From assembly GCF_032854445.1 (NCBI RefSeq), contig NC_088302.1, positions 7,371,338-7,435,337 of the forward strand: a stretch of DNA of 64,000 nucleotides, read 5' to 3'. Position 1 is the first letter of the stretch. Every line of letters starts with the position of its first letter. A program made the translations under genes and the position numbers. Shown in pieces: positions 1-13,900 of this stretch. Below the pieces are notes generated by a model, which made no database searches, had not been told where the DNA came from, and saw only the letters and a list, made by a program, of their open reading frames with translations. The stretch comes from Liolophura sinensis (Eukaryota > Mollusca > Polyplacophora > Chitonida > Chitonidae).

Positions 1-307
1 GATACAAGGCATGAAATCAACTTCTTCAACCCTAACTGGGAAGTTAATGAACTATATTTGATAAGATGATTTTTGTCACGATTTGCTCTGTTTAGGAGTC
101 TCCTGGATCCTCAGATATCTTCAAATTTGCTTTTTTTACCAAACTTTACACAACAATAAAAGGCTTAAATTAATCCTTGTCAAACAACATACATATACAA
201 CATATTCAGAACCATCAGTAATTAAGATTAATCTATAAACTATGTTCTAAGACATTGACATGGCTTAAAACATGTATCTCTCTTAACATTTCTCGTATGA
301 ATACAAT

Positions 308-510
308 CCAGTCGCTGTGAGTTCAAGTCCAACTCATGCTGGCTTCCTTTCCAGTCGTATGTGGGAAGGTCTGTCAGCAACCTGCGGATGGTTGTGGGTT
401 TCCCCGTGGCTCTGCCCGGTTTCCACCCACTAAAATGCTGGCTGCCGTTGTATAAGTGAAATACTCTTGAGTACGGCGTAAAGCACCAATCAAATAAATA
501 AATCAAATAA
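308..510 (+). mobile_element. tRNA-derived SINE (family 1), 5'-truncated copy
   Basis: It starts within the B-box region (gagttcaagtcc, RNA polymerase III B-box-like), continues through the body (ggtctgtcagcaacctgcgg, ggctctgcccggtttcc) and ends in the family tail (gtataagtgaaatactcttg, gagtacggcg), then aaataaataaatcaaa. The A-box head is absent. Confidence 0.85.
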
Positions 511-860
511 TTGTATACACATAAAACAGTTGTCCTGTGTCCATGTAGGGCACACCACCTGTACCTTTTGAAAATATCACCTTTTATACCATTAAATAGC
601 TAAAGAAGTGAAATTCACAGTTTCAGTGATTAATTTGACACTGCTTATTGTCAGAAATTTCTAAAAAGAATGTGTGTAAAAAAAGGTAAATAAATCATAC
701 TGAAAGTTGCTCTGTCATACCTGAAAATGTTGAGGAATTATGGTAGATGAAATGATTATATGATTTTCGAAAAATTGGTTCTATTTCTAATCTATTTCCA
801 ACAATACACAAATCCCCAAATGATGTGCATATATCTATACGCATGTGTATTCCCATGTTG

Positions 861-1015
861 TATGAGATTAATACTGGTACAACCAGTCTTCAGTATGTTG
901 TATGCGATTAATACTGGTACAACCAGTCTTCAGTATGTTGTATGCGATTAATACTGGTACAACCAGTCTTCAGTATGTTGTATGAGATTAATACTGGTAC
1001 AACCAGTCTTCAGTA
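861..1015. repeat. 40-bp tandem repeat, 4 copies, with inner palindrome
   Basis: The unit tatgcgattaatactggtac plus aaccagtcttcagtatgttg recurs at 861, 901, 941 and 981 with only a g/c change at one site. Each unit contains the perfect inverted repeat ACTGGT-ACA-ACCAGT. Confidence 0.95.
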
Positions 1016-4000
1016 AAGTAGCATTAAATTTCTGATTTTGTTGGAGGCAGTGACACTCCAGCAAAACATACAGTGACTTCAGTACATAAGGTTTGCTTGA
1101 GTTGTGTGTAGTGCATTCTTTTTTATAATATATATATATATATATACTACTGATTTTTTACTGTGGGTTTTTGTGAAACCTCAAACATACAAAAGTATTA
1201 ACTCACTAATCTAAATTAGCTCCATGCTAATCCTGAAAAAAAAAGAAAAAAGATCCTTTGCCAACACATGTCAAAGTTATCTTGTATATGAAGCTATATA
1301 TTGTTGTCTGCACATAAAGATGTGGCTACCCTAAAGCTAGGCCTTAATTGCCAACAACCTGAAAGCAGACAGACAGATGCAATGGAGCAAGTTTAATATG
1401 TCAACTGGCTAATATAGCTTATTTACCTGTTGATTGAAGCAGATGCTCTGATATTGGAATAATTTGTTCACACCCGTGTCTAGTATCGCTTTCACTGCAG
1501 CAATATTTTCTGGCTTTGTTTGGAGTTAACTAGGTCAGATTGGTGAACAATACATCCTCTGTGATGAATACCTGCCTGTGTGTATGTCTAGATGTAGTGT
1601 GGTGTGTTGTGTACATGTAGAAGGGTTACGTGTAGATGTGATGATAACCTAGCCGGATAGGTCATCACCCCGGACAGGTAGCTCTATCACAGGTTCGGGT
1701 GTATTTTATGCATGAAACCTTAAAATAAAACCTGATGCCCGCACGCAAATTCATTATGAGAGACAGTACAGATAAGTAATATATAACTTCCCTACATGTA
1801 GGGGGCACAAGGAAGGAAAAGGTGCAGTGTTACTGTGTTCTGATTCATCACATTGTATCAGGCTGAGGACAATCTGATTTAAATGGGTCGTTCTTAGTAA
1901 ATGTACAAAAATAGCTAAAATCCCCATAATATCAAGTTGAGCCAGAATTTCGGAGAATTTTTTTGCAGGGGTCAACCTCTTATACACTTAAGCCAGGCAG
2001 TTTCCCCAACAAAATAACACAGTGTGAAATAAATGACTTACAACTGGTGATTACAAATATTGATGAACACTTTTCTATTCAGCTTTTTATTTTTCCCAGA
2101 TAAAAGTTGTATTGTGTACTATTTTGCTGTGGTAATGAATGTTATAGGTGTCAGATTTCAGTCCTTAACAACTCAACAGACAGCACTATCTGGAATAACA
2201 GTCATTATCAATCTCTCTGTATATCTTTTGGCTCATATATACAAACTACACAAAGATAAAAATAATGAATAATTCAAATTATGTTTCATAAAGCAATAAA
2301 TCTATAGGTTGCCTTACAACATGAACATAACAATCTGACATCCTATCATCAAAGTGAGGCTTATTAGGAGTGACTTGTAAGCACGCTCCCAAAGGCTTCA
2401 CAGGCTTTTACAGTTGACTGGTCAGGTGTCTCCCTTTGTTTTTTTATATGGCGTCATCTGGGCGTATGTTGTCAATCTCTGTGGATCATTTAACAACTTT
2501 AGGCCATGAAATCAGTCTGTTGGAAGCCATATCTGGTGACATTTCAATTAGGGATACACTATAATGTATTCACAATGCAGATTATCCTATGTGTGAATGA
2601 CCGCTAAATGAACATGAATTTTTAGGTGAAAAAAGATGTAAAACAGATATGAAATTTTTTTTTGTACGGAAAGCTATTCTAATTACATGAAAATTAAATT
2701 TTCTTGCTCAAGGTGAACTGAGACATTATAGTGACAGTAGCCCATACAGTAATTATGTGTGGGCCTGTGAATTATCATTATATGTAAACAAGCATGTCAC
2801 AGTGATTCACCTTGTCAACATGATCACCATGGGTGGGCTGTTGCTTACAGCAGGGAAGAAAAAAGGCTCTCAAAAATCACTTGTCATTCTTGACAAGGAG
2901 CAAATTTCATACTTGCACTTGTCTATTAAAGTAATGAAACATGATTTATAAAAGGTGGTCATCCTGAGCAGGTAGAGATTAAACATGTAACTACAGTACT
3001 TTTAGTACTTTGGCTGTTGAAGCATTTTATTACTCCTGCAGTTATGGTCCTCAATAATTTTGCTGTATTTGAATACATTATAGTGGTAGGTACAGTCCAC
3101 AAATTGTTTCCTTAACTGCTAGGTATCTTTATCTCTGCAGAGACGAACATTGAAATAGTATACTTCTGCATTTGTGGAATCCGTTAAAGAGGTTCCTTGA
3201 TATTTGTGTTTCCTCATTTTTGGGTGCCATGTTGTCCTTGCCATTATTATTGTTCTGCTAATCATTGTTTACTAGCCGTCTTGTTAACACTTTTTAGGGA
3301 GCAATCTATCCTTTAAGTAAATCTGTGACATTAACTAGCAGGGCCCATCCTGTTTGTCATTGTTGAGCGAGCCTCTTGGGTAAAAGATTGTTCTTGTGTG
3401 AATTGTGGCATCTCTGGGTGAGGAAGTTTTTTTCACAAATTTGCCCTGGTATACAGTAACATTGGTAAGGTAACTGTTAAACAACTACCAAGGGAACCCT
3501 GACATTTGCTTAGTAACCAATAGCTCAACGAAAACCACATGCCATCTTCCACATATTCTGCTTAACAACGAAAGATTCTTCAGTGTTGATGCTATAGCTT
3601 CTTGCACATTACTAAGCGGTACATGTACCCTCTGACTGCTAGACTTACAATCAATGTTAGAAGTCTGATGATTGGTGTTCTCTGCAGACACCCATTGATT
3701 CAGTGAATTCATGTTGATGTATATTTTGCATATATTCTTGTATATTTGCTTTATGGAAATGTATCAGAATCTTGTTCAATTATAGTACCACAAGACAGTT
3801 GATCCAAGTGAAGGTTTTAATGCAAAGAAGTCTAGATTTCTAGGATTCCATGTAAACAACTTTAATAAAGGATATGAAACACTTGAATCTATTTTTCCAA
3901 GGTAATTAGTAATCAGAAATGGGAAAACAATTTTTAGTTTTTATTTTATGTGAATCTGTTGGAAATCATATATCAAGTATGGAGTTGTACCTGAATATCT

Positions 4001-5589
4001 TTGTGAAATGGACAAACATAATTTTGAAAAGATCAAAGTCTTGGCTTTGTATTCAGCATGTGCTGTATCTGATTGATTATTAAGGACCTGATCTGTGAGG
4101 CCTAGTGGAAAGTCTGTGATATGTTTAGTGAATGTTTCAGAGGGTTTTTGTTTTCACTGAATTTTGCTGATTCTCTTACTGTAACAGGCAAACGCTTATT
4201 TTTTCTGAATGATATAATACCCCCTGAACAGCATGGGCTTATTCAGTGTTTCACATCCTACATGTAATGATGATGTGTGTAGTGAAAGCCTTCATGATTT
4301 ACATAAAAACAGAAATTAACAAGATTGATTTCAGAGTGTGTAAAGTTTTGGTTTTCTTAGATGCATGAGCAAGTAATTGCTCTGGGCATGCATGGACCTC
4401 CAGGTAATAGTTAATGCCAGGAGCTTTGAATGATCAACTGCCCTTAACATGGCACCTGTTACCCAACAAGATGAAGCCCCAAGGACTCACTTGAAAAAAT
4501 AATCATGAGTTTTATTTGCTAGAAGAGCAGAAACTTTACTGACCCTATAACCATAGTGTTTAATTGTGTCAAAGCTTAGTCCTAGGATTTAGCATCAAGC
4601 TCTCCCCATTTACTCATTTGAGGGCACATTGAGTTTTATTGTCACTTGATTGCTTCTGTCTTTGTCCTGGAGCAGCCTGTAGAACACCCAGGGGCAATCC
4701 CCCAGATTCCTAGCCTCTGATCTGATTGTGTAACTACTTCTGAGGCTTCCTCATTTGATAGCTATACTGGTCACAGTCTCTGTATCTGCCCAGTGGTCAG
4801 TCAGTATTGGGTGCTGGGCTTGTTTACTGTGACTGGGTATTATTTGTGGATCATGATGTTGGCCAGCAGTGGCTGTATCAATACTTATCCCTCTATACCT
4901 CAGGGTGATCCCACTTAACCTGCTGGCTGGTATTATCACAGGGACATAATCACTGTTGTCTCACCAGTGTTTACCTTAATAATCAGATTATGCAATGTGT
5001 TCAAGGCCTTATGGGGATAGGTTGAGAAAACAAGGGTGTGAGGCAGTTAAGCAATACAACTGGTGATGCTTGCATGAACAGCAATGACCAAAGGTTAATG
5101 TGTTTTGTATTGAGCATTTGTGGGTTTGAAGTTTGGGTCATTTTAAATGAAGAAGCACAGATGACTTATGCTTATATACATATATACTTGTAATGTCTAA
5201 TTGTAGCATGTCAAACAATATTTCACAGAATCTAATAAGAAAAATGTTAACATATTAGTCTCCAATTTTGAAGTTAACATTGTAAAAAAAGTAAAGAAAT
5301 TGATCATTTGTGGAATCTAAAACGTTAATCAGTATCCTGTAACAAAGAAAGAACATTCTGAAGATGAAATTTTAAGAGAAAAAAAGAACGTTTTCATCAT
5401 AGAAGTATTCTAAAAAAATTTTGCTCATCGGGTAAAGAGAATTGTTCATTTTGTGTCATACAAGTAAATCAATTAGATGATCTCATGGCTAATGTAGAAA
5501 AATGATGAAAAGATGATTAAAATTGCAGAATTTCATATAATTGGTGTTTGTTCAAAGGACACAGACAGTAGTTTTAGAAAAGCAATAAC

Positions 5590-5668
5590 TGATGATTATT
5601 CATTAGTGAACTTTCTGATGATTATTCATTAGTGAACTTTCTGATGATTATTCATTAGTGAACTTTCT
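5590..5668. repeat. 26-bp tandem repeat, 3 copies
   Basis: The unit gatgattattcattagtgaa plus ctttct repeats at about 5591, 5617 and 5643 with almost no divergence, so it is a recent small expansion. Confidence 0.93.
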
Positions 5669-6234
5669 GACGATGGATCACGGCATCATACTAATGATTG
5701 ACAAGATACCAAAAAAATTTTTGTTGCCATTTCAGTTTGAAACATTTCACAAGCTATTAAATTTTGACCTTAAGAGTATTCTATTGCCATTTTCTTGCAA
5801 GGCAGGTTTTGAAAGGATGCTTATTTCAATTATTATTTTTGTCTGTTTTTATATAATAACATCTTAAGTTAATTTTTTGAAACTTCAGCATTGAAACATC
5901 TGTTCATTTATGCATATACCAGTTTGTATACTAGTGGTAGTATGTTAAAGAACCAAAATGTTTCCCTGTTGCCATAGACATACTAACAAAAGGCTTACAC
6001 ACTGCCTTTATTCTTCAGAAGACTTTTATGTTGATTGTGTGCTGCATGCACTCTGCAATGCACTCAGGCTATTGATATTTATTCTTCTTGCACACATTTT
6101 TCTTCCATTTCCACCCTGTCTTCATGAAGCAACGATCCATTTTTTAAACTCGTTTTCTCTCCTTTTTGTCCTCAGCATTACAAATTTTATGCAAATGCTG
6201 TTTGCCACATAGACTGTGACATATTTTTGTGTTC

Positions 6235-7050
6235 GGCACACAGCTAACCTGCCAGCTGTGGCCATGCCGCGCTGCAGCTCTTATTTACCTTTCTGTCAGA
6301 CTTAGCTCGCCCCTCTGTGTAAGGCAAAGTGCAAGACCTGCTGTTATATTATGATGGTTGAAGGGAGAGATGGCAAGGGCTAGAAGACTGCTTTGTGAGC
6401 GCTACTGCCTGAGCTGGGTCACAGTTACAGTGAGCCTGTGTGACTGACTGTACAGCCAGCCAGCCCTCTTCCACTGCCTGAGAGACTCAGTCAGATACTC
6501 ATTTTGCTGCCATAAGGAGGTCACATCAGTGGGCAGTATCACAAGCCTACAGCCAGCCAAGCAGGCCAGTACTGTGGGATCTGGCAGCTGGCAGCCCTGT
6601 CAGTCTCTGTTGTGTAGTACAGCTATCTTCATCTCTCACAATACTGAACTCTGCTCATGAGTGTTATCTCTACAGCTGAGCTCACATAGCTGTTACATCT
6701 CTAGTGCCCAGTCTGGTAAAGTGTGAACTACATCTCTGTGGTCTCCACCTACATGCAGTCCTAGTTGCACACAATGTCCAGGCTGACTTAGTGGACATAC
6801 CAGTGTATTGTGTGGTTGTTCTTCCCGGTCAGTTGACCAAGTGTCAAGTGCTGTGGTGTGGATTTTACTCGCACTTCCTCAGCTAATGTGACATGGACAG
6901 GAAGGATGAGTTCAGCAGCAACAGTGTGATATGGCTTGATTAGCCTCATAAGATGTGGATGTACTAACGAAGCCGGGTATGGAAACAGCATGGCTCCTGT
7001 GAGAAAAACATGTGACTCTTTGTCAGCAATACAAACCTAGCACATCAAGG
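6235..7050 (+). promoter_or_regulatory. GC-richer, E-box-containing stretch; possible promoter or non-coding exon
   Basis: The base composition is visibly more GC-rich than its neighbours, with several CAGCTG/CAGC motifs and repeated cagccagc. A plausible donor, ATCAAG|GTAAAA, falls at 7050-7051, so a non-coding first exon joining the acceptor at 10410 is conceivable. No TATA box or initiator is convincing. The call is inference only. Confidence 0.2.
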
Positions 7051-9269
7051 TAAAAGAACAATGTATATCCTCAGGTTAATCTTCAGTACCTAGATCTATC
7101 TCATATGTATATATTTTCATGATTTTATACTAAATATATATGACCTACTTGCTGCATTGAACAGTGTTAAGTTTGGAAAGAAAATTTTTGATAAATTTGA
7201 CAAAAATTGAATGATGATGTTGAACATATCATTCACCTACACGTACATGTCTTGTCAAAATTTGTATGGAATGAACTGTTACCCACATCCGTCATCCCTC
7301 ATTAGTCTGACATAGAAGTGATGTTGTTTCCACTTAGTGCACAGCTCTGCCAATTACACACTAAATGAACATTGTGGGGTGACGTTTGGCTTAACACTGC
7401 TTAATACAGTAACATTCTACATGGGGTAATGTTTTGCTTTAAATTTGCATATTAAAGTTTAAATGAAGTAATGTTTTACTTAACACAGCTCATTATGCAC
7501 TACACTGTATATGGGCTGATGTTTTGTGTAAGACTGCTTATCACAGGATACCTGTGCTGATGTATGTGTATTAGGCATACAGCTGTCTTTTTTTGCCTTG
7601 CATACCTACATACTTGAGATCATCATATCTGGGCTCCTACTGAGCAGCAGTAATTGATGATATACATTATTCATGTACTCTTGATTTGTTTTCCTGTAGT
7701 TTTCAGCATGAACTGCATCTGCATGAGTGTTAACGTCTGGCCCCCATTTCACTAAAAAGTCACTCAAAGTCATAAATCTGAAGTCACACGTTATAACAGC
7801 TTGTACATAATGAGACATACCGCTAGTATGCTTTATAGTGTGAAACCATCAATTGTACTTGTCCATCGATAAATTTCAAGTTAGGACTCTCAGTTGCAAC
7901 TTACCGTCATCAGTGAAATGTCTAGTTTCAGGTTTTTTGCAGCAAGTTCTCCAGTTCAGATTATGTGGATCATTTGTGCAATAGATGAATGCCAACAAAT
8001 TGTGAAGATTCAAAAGTTTGCCTTGACCAAATCGACATGCTTGATGTACATTTACCTTAATGAAAAAAGAGCATTTAAATGGTTTGTTAATGCTATGAAG
8101 CGGCATTTTTTTGCATCTGAATGTTCCTTGTTAATATTCATTAATGTCTACTGTCGCTCAAAGAAGTAAATATACCTAGTGATGCATATGCTCAGGAAGG
8201 CTATAATGTAGATTGCATGCACCATTCTAATTTTATGGTTTACTAATTAAGCAGCTGAATCAATTAAGTAATAAATGTTCGTGACATTGTATGCATTTCA
8301 TTGTTTTAAAAGCACTCAACTCCAGCGGGAATTCACGTTCATAATGTCAGATAAAAATTGAAAAACGAAAGATGCATGCACAATGATGACAGCTCTGTGT
8401 AAATTAGGAGTGAAATTTCAAACCATACATACATAATGTTCATCAGTTTTGCAATTTATTTAAATTTATGTAAATTTATTGTCATTTGCAAATGTTTGTC
8501 AATCTGATCTAGCATAACTCCATCTCAGTTTATAATTGTGTGTAAATGTTAAGGCATGCTAGTTTTAAAAAATGTTGACATTAGCAAGTCTTGAGGCTTG
8601 TGTGAAGAGGACGTATTGTCAAGGTTTGTAACATGCACATTGAAAGCTCACATGGTTGTCCATAGCTTATAAATGCATGTGTGAAATGAACATGTGTTGT
8701 CCAGAGACCATGTCCTATGTACATGTACCTTGGACATGTATACAGTGTGGCTGTGTATAGCTTGGGGAGCTTGATGGTACATTTAATCAGCTGTTGGTCA
8801 TGGTGGTAGGGATAAGCTGGCCTGTGCACATGTGATATAGTGCGTAACTATCACTGGACTTAGTACAGGTGTGTGTAGGACGTCCACAGACTGTGTATAG
8901 GTCATGGTCAGAAGTGATAGGTATCACTCCATCCCCCAAGAAACCAATTTATGTAAAACATACTTAGACTTCAGTAGTTTCACACATGACCAGTCTTGGG
9001 TACAGTTTGTAATATTTTTAGGACTTTCTGTCAGATCTGGCTATTTTATGAAATCCTGTATCAAATCGGTGGGCACTGTCCGCTGTAAGCATGACATACT
9101 GTACATGTACTGTACCTTGGTTATCAGTATACTATACAAAGTACTGTGGACTATGTCATTTTACCAGTGGTTGTTATGTACATGTACTGCACATGACAAA
9201 CCAGACTGCACAAAATAGTTGGTGTTCCCACTGATGAGGCTTACTAAACACAGGTACAGATAGTCTTAG

Positions 9270-9478
9270 ATTGGATTTGATCGGTGTTTGTACGCTGTAC
9301 TCAAGAATATTTCACTTACACGATGGCGGCTGACATTGTGGTCAGAAACCGGGTAGAGCACGAGGGAAACCCATGACCATCTTCAGGCTGCTTGCAGACA
9401 GCCAACATTAACTGGACTTGAACTCTCAGCGACTGCATTGGTTTTGAGGCTCTTGGGTCATTGCGCCATGCTGGCTTG
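9270..9478 (-). mobile_element. SINE family 1, degenerate minus-strand copy
   Basis: Reverse-oriented tail (gatcggtgtttgtacgctgt then actcaagaatatttcactta), body and B-box complement (ctggacttgaactctcagcg) are recognisable. The end near 9478 corresponds to the anticodon region. The A-box end is not seen. Confidence 0.8.
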
Positions 9479-10410
9479 TGAGCACTCATGTAGGGTTAGA
9501 ATACCAACAAATAATATTATTCTTGTCATAAAATCATGTAGCACAGCTGGAACAATATTCTTCTATGTAAATTGTCTGAACAGGAACCATTGAGGGTTGA
9601 TAGCAAGTTATGGTTCCTCCCTTTTGAAAGAGTATCAAAACCTTTAACAGTGTTAGTATTTGAGCAAAAATATGTTCCATTGTGTGCTGTACATGTGATA
9701 TTCCAAGATGAGAATGTTCAGCTATCAGCTGATTTCAAGGGAAATCATGATTTTCAAAGTAACTTACACTTGAGCTAAATGAAGAAAACTTGTCATTTTA
9801 CTAATGGGGCCAAATCAAAAAGTAAAATAAATTTCAGCAGATTGTGGTGGAAAAGGCTCTCTTCCATCACCAACAGTATGGTTAGAGAGTATGCCAGTAA
9901 AGGATGGTTCCATCACCTTGGCCACCGGCCATCTAGGCCACCCGCCTCTCTGGACTGATTGGAAGGGGTAATAAAAGTAGGAAGTGTAGAACTGAAGGCA
10001 AGCCTGGACTAGGGAGGCTGTTAAATTGATATAGACTGACTGGCCTGCTGTGAATTAGAGATTCCAGCCTGGAGTAATTATCCAAGAGATGGGCAGTGAT
10101 AACTGTAGTCCAGGGCTGTCTAGTTGGCCGGTACTGTCTTAACTGCTCTCAGATGGGCAGGTATTATCAGGCTGCCTGAACATTCAGGGACTATACCCCC
10201 TCAGATTCATGGACTGAGGGCATGGCTGTAGGCTGCATGCAGCTGCCCTGTCCTAGTACTGAATAGATTTTGATAGACTGACTAAGACTTGGGCATGGTC
10301 AGTCCTCGATCATATTACAGCAGGCAGCTCAATCAGGTATTGATCGGCAAGAGTATTAAATCAGACTTGCTTTTTTACCTAAACTCCTGAATGATTTCCC
10401 TCTGTTGCAG

Positions 10411-10844
10411 GTGGTGGCAGAGCAAGAGTTACCCTGGGTTGATGTGATCTGGAGTGGAGATTTTGTACAGAGTATTAGATCCTGTGACAAATTAAGGCTG
10501 TACATGGCCTGGACCTTTACGAGCAAACTGCGGTCCAAAGGATCAGCAGAGGGGATCGTGACTGGTGTAGCAGTTTGCAAGCAGCTGTGGCCAAAGACTG
10601 AAGAGTTTGGTTTGGCCATCCTTTCCTCAGATTGACAGTTGTAGAACATAGTATATGACTTGATGGATTTTCAGCAACAACTGGATTCAGGTTTTCAATG
10701 ATGTAATAAATGTTTGTTCCCTGTCTGTGGAGACATTAGTGGGATTTTACGGTATTCCTTACCTTGATTAAACGGTGTTGTGGAAGAAAATTTGGAGACA
10801 GTTCGAGATGTCCGTGATTGGCAATATTGTGGCGAAAAGAGACC
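10411..10844 (+). other. Possible 5' UTR part of the first coding exon
   Basis: A good acceptor (TTTCCCTCTGTTGCAG) ends at 10410, and no strong donor was noticed before 10978. This segment could therefore be the untranslated front of the signal-peptide exon, which would imply a non-coding exon further left. It contains short upstream ATGs, for example ATG-TGA at 10441. An open frame of about 76 codons (10405-10635) resembles no family I know. Transcript support is not visible from sequence. Confidence 0.25.
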
Positions 10845-10978
10845 ATGGTGGTGTACATGTGCAGCAGGATTTTATTATTGACGCTGTTGTTGTTTGTCCA
10901 GTGTTGGCGGGCTGGATGCGTGTGAGTTTGGAGCACCTATAACGGGACCTCAGGAGTGTGTGAGCTTTACGCCAGAAG
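10845..10978 (+). CDS. Sema2: Probable Sema2 exon 1: signal peptide and N-terminus, apparent 1-base frame break
   Basis: An ATG in an ideal context (ACCATGG, 10845) opens a 26-codon frame with the core ILLLTLLLFV, a textbook secretion signal, which then hits TGA at 10923. From 10882 the +1 frame is open and reads SSVGGLDACEFGAPITG onward to ECVSFTPE, ending at the strong donor AAG|GTAAGC at 10978 in phase 1. That is exactly the phase exon 2 needs, and the junction restores an Asp codon (g|at). One surplus base around 10870-10900, for example in the TTT at 10893-10895, would account for the break. With one base fewer, the hydrophobic core would lead straight into a plausible cleavage site before CEFG. 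Alternatives: the donor GTGAGT at 10922 with an unseen extra exon, or an exon starting after the AG at 10900-10901. The assignment rests on signal-peptide character, phase and position, not on homology. Confidence 0.5.
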
Positions 10979-13900
10979 GTAAGCAGAAAATCTTTTAATA
11001 TACATGTTTTTGTGATTCTTTTCTTGTTAATTAACTTTATATTTTATATGCATGTGAAAGCATGATGCGTCCTGGAGAATCGGCCTGAGGAAACCTTGGA
11101 AGTGTTTCTATAGTGTTTTCATTTTAATCGTTTTCAACCACTGTATTGTGAAATAACCTGCTTGCTAGAGCAGATTAAGCCATGATGCTAGGGGGCATGT
11201 AATTTGCTGCTATTTAAGTATTAACATGAAAAGTTACGATAAAACGCTGACTGAGGTACGCATTTCACCATTTTTTTATAATGTCAGATAGACCTTCCAT
11301 GCTGTAAGACACATGGATTTGACAGAAATAATGTTGAGGTTATTAGAGCCTAAGAGGTACATTAACAAAATCCTCTTGACACAAACTGAATTGTTATGTG
11401 AATTAACAGGTTATTTGTCTGAAATAATTTTTTGTTTCGTTTATAAAACTAAAAATATACAATAATGCAATAATGTAATGCAATACATGTAACTTTGTTC
11501 AATAATTCATGTGCTCGGAATGTTCATGCATGTACACCTTTTGTCCAGTCAAATGCCTTTCTTTCAATTTCTTTCCTCAAGTGCAGATAAAAAAGGGCAC
11601 TTTACATTGATATTCTTCCAGAACATCCAGGTTTAACATTTGCGTGCGTCAGTGGATTCAAAATATATATAGCCACATTGAAGTTTACTTGAACCTATTT
11701 TTCCAGACTCAGTAGAATTAGGCCAGCAAAGCTTGCTTTATGAACAGCTATTTCACACCAGCCTAGCTCTTTCATGTTGGCCTGTATCAGCAGATTGTTT
11801 TGTCAATAGCTCAAAATTGATGGTAACCATGGTGATTAATACTGTTTGTTCTACTTTGATTTTATTTATTTGTGCGATCTGCATACAACTTTGGCAGAAG
11901 AGTTGCTACAACAACACATAACAAACTGTACAATAGTTGTGGGAATTTTGCTGAGTTTTTTCGGCCAGCAGGAAGATTGATTACATTTCAAAGTACCACT
12001 GTCAATAGACATTTGTGCACAATGGCTTAACTTTAATCACAACAACCCTGTTTTTTCCCATCGTACATATCTAATCCATTAAGGCTTAATGATGTAGATT
12101 CACTGCGGTTGATATGTTTGTTTCAAAGGACATGCACAAAGAGACATTCTTACCTTTACAGACTGGCATATAGTTCTGGGGGTTATTCACCGTGTAGTCA
12201 CCTATCCAGTGCACATGCCATTAGAGCCCATTTAAGAGTAACACATGCAAATGTCGTGTTTTGACACATATTATGGAATTACGTGTATGTAAAACACCAC
12301 ATTTACACAGTCAGACACGTTTGTTTTTAACCAAGGTGCCATGAGTCTAATAATGAGATGTGACCTTTGCATCCACTGCAGCATCTCACAGGTGAACTGG
12401 TGTGTTCTAACATGATTCCTGAGAAGCCCATTGTCTGGGCTGGTATTGTTTTGTAAAGGTATTCAGTAGGGCTTTATATTTCCTTTGCATATTAGGAACC
12501 ACAACTGCCTAAGCTATAAAGCGCAGAAATTTCATGCAACTTGAGGCGTGGTATTACAAAGTATGTAAGAGTCGAAGTGTACACGTAGTTTCAGTAGAGT
12601 AAGTACATGTTTAAGCATGCAAAGCTTGCACAAATGTGTTGCAACCTGCTCCTGAAGAAAGTGTCGGGGTACATTCATGTACTGTACATTATGTGCACCG
12701 TGATTCATCTGCATAATTGTTATGCATTGATTGTGAACATTAACAAGTACATGGAACACATTTCTAAACATTCCCATGGCATTTTAACCCATATAAGTTG
12801 AATAAATACACTGTAAACTTTTGTATTGCATTTACATGTCCATACATTACACTTGAAGTATGTTCCGCTGTGAATTTCAAATACTGCATACACAGGTAAT
12901 TGTTTATCTAGCCCAGTAATCTTACTACTGCTACATTCTTGAATACTAAAATGAGAAATTAGTTAAAAAGACATTATATTCATTGTAAACTGTATAAATG
13001 TACATGTGTAAATAACAAAAAATCCAGTGTACATGTAAATAAATTAGTATAAACAATAAATAGGTAGCATCAACAAACATGCATCATTAAATGCATTAAT
13101 TTTATGTCCTGATGACATAGGTGTGTGTATCCAGCAGTTTAAGCTGTATTTATACAGGTCTGTGTATAGCTTCATAATATATGGTTTGAGGCTGTTGGCA
13201 AATGAGCCCAATCAGATCAGGGATTAGTTTTAGCCTCTAGCATATCCGTGTAGATGTTATTGTTTACAAGTGTTTGGCAGAATGATTGAATATATACATA
13301 ATGAGGTCATTAATGTATAAATTAGAGACTGCCTATTTGTGTAGATATTTGGGTACATGCATGCACTTAAGGGTAGGGCATTGCAGCTGGGGGCCAGTCA
13401 TTAGGATGGTCCTGCCTGTACCTGTGTATTAATTAGCCAGATTTGGGTGTGCGAAGAAGGGAGGTGCTGGTATAAGTATTTTTTCTCATGATGATCATGA
13501 TCATGGTTTCAGGCAAAGGATGGGAACAAAAGACATTTACCACGGAAATAACTTACATGTAGGTGAACTAATCAGAGTTTAAAATAGACGCGTTCAGTAA
13601 TTACATGGGTGGTGAATGTGGAGCATTGGATGAGGGGGAATGCACAGTGTGGCTTAGTGTATTTTGAGATACCTCAAGCTGGTGATTATAGAATCTGGTG
13701 AACACATTGTGTTACTCGTACATTTCAAAGGCCTCATGCCATCAAGAGTATATTTGTTATACGTCCTTGATTACCACTATTCTGTAACTTCTTTACCTAC
13801 ATCTACATACATGTTTTTTGTTGTTGCTTTAATATTGTATGATACCAGTGCTTTTACTTCATTAGGTATTTATTTAGCTCAATTTTGAGTTTCACATCAC

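Larger units (their letters stand above)
1..10410. other. Upstream region without a recognised gene
   Basis: Apart from two SINE fragments, two short tandem arrays, a TA microsatellite (about 1127-1146) and a GC-richer stretch at 6235-7050, nothing here is identifiable. All open frames are under about 105 codons and look random. The next gene to the left is not in the window. Confidence 0.6.

Noticed and set aside
1620-1740. tRNA-like caggttcggg and repeat-like GC segment
   Set aside because: No A box, no pairing arms and no tail. Insufficient for a SINE or tRNA call.
10405-10649. Open frames on both strands just upstream of the signal exon
   Set aside because: No recognised domain. Better explained as possible 5' UTR or chance.
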